Shown here: piece after piece, positions 13,619-15,039 of the stretch
Position numbering within the stretch: position 1 is the first letter of the stretch
Layout of the letters: the number at the start of each line of letters is the position of its first letter
Assembly (NCBI GenBank): GCA_902478455.1
Contig: CABSLJ010000047.1
Span: 1 to 15,039, forward strand
Reading direction: 5' to 3'
Source of the DNA: an uncultured Oscillospiraceae bacterium
GTDB lineage: Bacteria; Bacillota; Clostridia; Oscillospirales; Acutalibacteraceae
DNA: 15,039 nucleotides
The notes under the pieces: generated by a model
The model's database searches: none
The model's input: the letters and a program-made list of their open reading frames with translations, nothing else
What the model was told of the DNA's origin: nothing
Position numbers and translations under genes: made by a program

Positions 13619-14728
13619 CTACCCCAGCCACGCGGCAAGAGGCAGCAGAATGCAGAGCCCCAGAAGGTTGGCGAGGGTGAAAAAGAGCAGGTACCGCCCG
13701 CCCTTCGCGCCCGGCTCGCGCAGGTAGAACCGCAGGGAGATGAGGCTTGCCAAGGAGGCGATGGGCGTGCCGAGTCCGCCGATGTTCACGCCCGCCAGCA
13801 GGCCGCTCCAGTCCTGCGTAAACCCGGAAAGCAGCACTGCGGCGGGGACGTTGCTGATGACCTGGCTGGCGAGCGCCGAACTCAGAAGGGCGCTTTGGGC
13901 GAGCGCGGCGGTCAGAAAGTCGTGCACCTGGGGAATGCGGCCGAGATTGCCGGCAAAGACAAAAAAACAGACAAAGGTAAGCAGCAGGCTGTAATCAATT
14001 TTCCCCAGCAGTCTGCGGTCAAAACAGAGGAGACAGACGAACACCAGCGCGGTCAGAAGGCCGAAATGCAGCGCCCGGAACACCGAAAGCAGGCAGAAGA
14101 GGAAGAGGACGAGGTACAAAAGCAGCTTTTTGGGGGATTGCAGTTGTATTGGATTGGAGAAATGCACCTGAATGTCATCTCTTTTGACCGCAAGGGAGGC
14201 GAGCGCCAGCGCCAGGAGGCTTACAAGCGTCAGCGGCAGCAGCACCCGGAAAAACTGACCGGGAGAGAGGTTATAATAGGAGTACAGGTACAAATTCTGC
14301 GGATTGCCCACGGGAGTGGCCATGCTCCCCAGATTGGCGGCGAGGGTCTGCAGCACCACCACTTGAACGACAAGCTCCGGCTTTCCCAGCATATGGAGCA
14401 CCAGCAGGGCAAAGGGGACAAAGGTCAGCAGGGCGACGTCGTTGGTCACCAGCATGGAGATGAAGAAGGGCAGAAGCACCAGCAAGAGCACGAGCAGGCG
14501 CAGGCGTCTGCAGCCGGAGAGCAGCCGCTCGGCCAGCAGGCGGAACAGTCCGCAGCCCTCCAGACCGAGCACGACGCCCATCAGGCAGAACAGCAGACAG
14601 AGCACCCGCACGTCGATGTAGCCGGCGTATTGCGCGTCGGGCGGGACGGCGAGCATAGAGAGCAGGGCGCACAGCGCGGCGACGCAGAGCACCGCCTCTT
14701 TTTTGAAGAATCGAACAAGATGTTTCAT
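13619..14728 (-). CDS. SLC13/ArsB-NhaD-type ion transporter (short)
   Basis: 369 residues from the ATG at 14728, with AAGGGG 5 bases before it. The frame is open for 90 more codons upstream but that part is Pro/Lys-rich, contains the promoter and is not coding. About ten membrane helices. Signature stretches: VTNDVALLTFVPF (94-106), GSMATPVGNPQNLYLYS (134-150), SNVPAAVLL (292-300) and GVNIGGLGTPIASLASLI (313-330). The pairs of Asn-Pro/Asn-Asp-rich hairpins are typical of the ion transporter superfamily (ArsB, NhaD, SLC13 anion carriers). The chain is clearly shorter than the usual 420-450 residues, mostly through short loops. The substrate (anion, metalloid or Na+/H+) cannot be read from the sequence. 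It stands alone with a strong promoter. Confidence 0.88.
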   Translation of the reverse strand: MKHLVRFFKKEAVLCVAALCALLSMLAVPPDAQYAGYIDVRVLCLLFCLMGVVLGLEGCGLFRLLAERLLSGCRRLRLLVLLLVLLPFFISMLVTNDVALLTFVPFALLVLHMLGKPELVVQVVVLQTLAANLGSMATPVGNPQNLYLYSYYNLSPGQFFRVLLPLTLVSLLALALASLAVKRDDIQVHFSNPIQLQSPKKLLLYLVLFLFCLLSVFRALHFGLLTALVFVCLLCFDRRLLGKIDYSLLLTFVCFFVFAGNLGRIPQVHDFLTAALAQSALLSSALASQVISNVPAAVLLSGFTQDWSGLLAGVNIGGLGTPIASLASLISLRFYLREPGAKGGRYLLFFTLANLLGLCILLPLAAWLG

Positions 14729-14797
14729 GGCTTCCCCTTTGGCAAAGGCCGTTCCAGCCGGAAAGAATTTCCGCGATGGCGCGGCGAAATCGTCGTT

Positions 14798-14826
14798 ATT
14801 GTAGTACAAATGGGGAAGAGAGTCAA
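14798..14826 (-). promoter_or_regulatory. Sigma-A promoter of the ion transporter gene
   Basis: On the minus strand: -35 TTGACT, 17-base spacer, -10 TACAAT; one base from consensus in each hexamer. The leader to the ATG at 14728 is about 63 bases. This is the best-matching promoter of the window. Confidence 0.85.
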
Positions 14827-15039
14827 CCTCTGTTTTCCCGTGCGGCAGTGCCGGACGAGGCTTTTTTGAGGAAACGCTCTTCGGCGGAACCCGGCCGCGT
14901 GTTCGGGCGGTTTGCCAAGGGGAAATGCGCTTTGAGGGCCTGCCGGGCGCTTTCGGCGGGGCCGGATGCCAAAGTTTATCCGGATGTAGGTTTGTCAATG
15001 ATGTGTTACAGATTAAGGGAAGCGAATAAGACCTGCTTA
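14827..15039. other. Right-edge intergenic region, no gene seen
   Basis: With the promoter and leader of the transporter gene this makes a 311-base gap at the right end. No frame here has both a ribosome site and recognisable protein. TTGTCA near 14993 and TTGACA on the other strand could be -35 boxes for a gene outside the window, but neither has a well-placed -10. Confidence 0.5.

Noticed and set aside
13895..14869. Plus-strand frame very rich in Gln, His and Glu
   Set aside because: It is antisense to the ion transporter, whose hydrophobic codons give this composition.
14729..14998. 90-residue N-terminal extension of the ion transporter
   Set aside because: It is Pro/Lys/Arg-rich, contains the near-consensus promoter and ends at a good ribosome site with an ATG that starts the first membrane helix.

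Overview
The window looks like chromosome from a moderately GC-rich, low-spore-literature Firmicute, most likely a gut-type clostridium of the Oscillospirales kind. This is inferred from strong AGGAGG-type ribosome sites, sigma-A promoters of the TTGACA/TATAAT type, and the protein families present (RsgI-like anti-sigma factors, MMPL pump with an LxxG-heptad exported partner, COG5542-type GT-C enzyme). No rRNA, tRNA, CRISPR array, insertion sequence or phage gene was recognised. Eleven complete protein genes and one gene cut by the left edge account for most of the sequence.

Left block (1-4872, all minus strand). A GT-C membrane glycosyltransferase runs off the left edge. Upstream of it lies a surface-signalling module read 4784 to 1565: an ECF sigma factor, a translationally coupled RsgI-like anti-sigma factor with an extremely acidic C-terminal tail, and then a second RsgI-like protein whose exported part ends in eight copies of a four-cysteine motif (32 Cys). 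The sigma gene has a sigma-A promoter and, closer to the gene, a bipartite element (GCAATAAA, 8 variable bases, TCTGCGCATTA). The same element with the same spacing recurs upstream of the second RsgI-like gene. The simplest reading is that this element is the promoter of the ECF sigma itself, so the system autoregulates and also drives the cysteine-rich sensor-like paralogue. This is the most interesting part of the window.

Middle block (4873-8819). A class I SAM-dependent methyltransferase (minus) diverges from an unrecognised membrane-anchored protein (plus). The latter converges on a family 2 glycosyltransferase with a helical-repeat C-terminus (minus), which is preceded by a GNAT acetyltransferase of the phosphinothricin/amino-acid N-acetyltransferase type (minus). 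Clear stem-loop terminators separate these units, one of them built partly from the last codons of the glycosyltransferase.

Right block (8820-15039). A TetR-family regulator (minus) diverges from a two-gene operon (plus): an MMPL/RND-type proton-driven exporter and, overlapping it by ATGA, an exported protein with LxxG heptads. The layout suggests that the TetR protein controls the pump operon. Converging on that operon is a short SLC13/ArsB-type ion transporter (minus) with a near-consensus sigma-A promoter. The last 210 bases hold no gene that can be supported.
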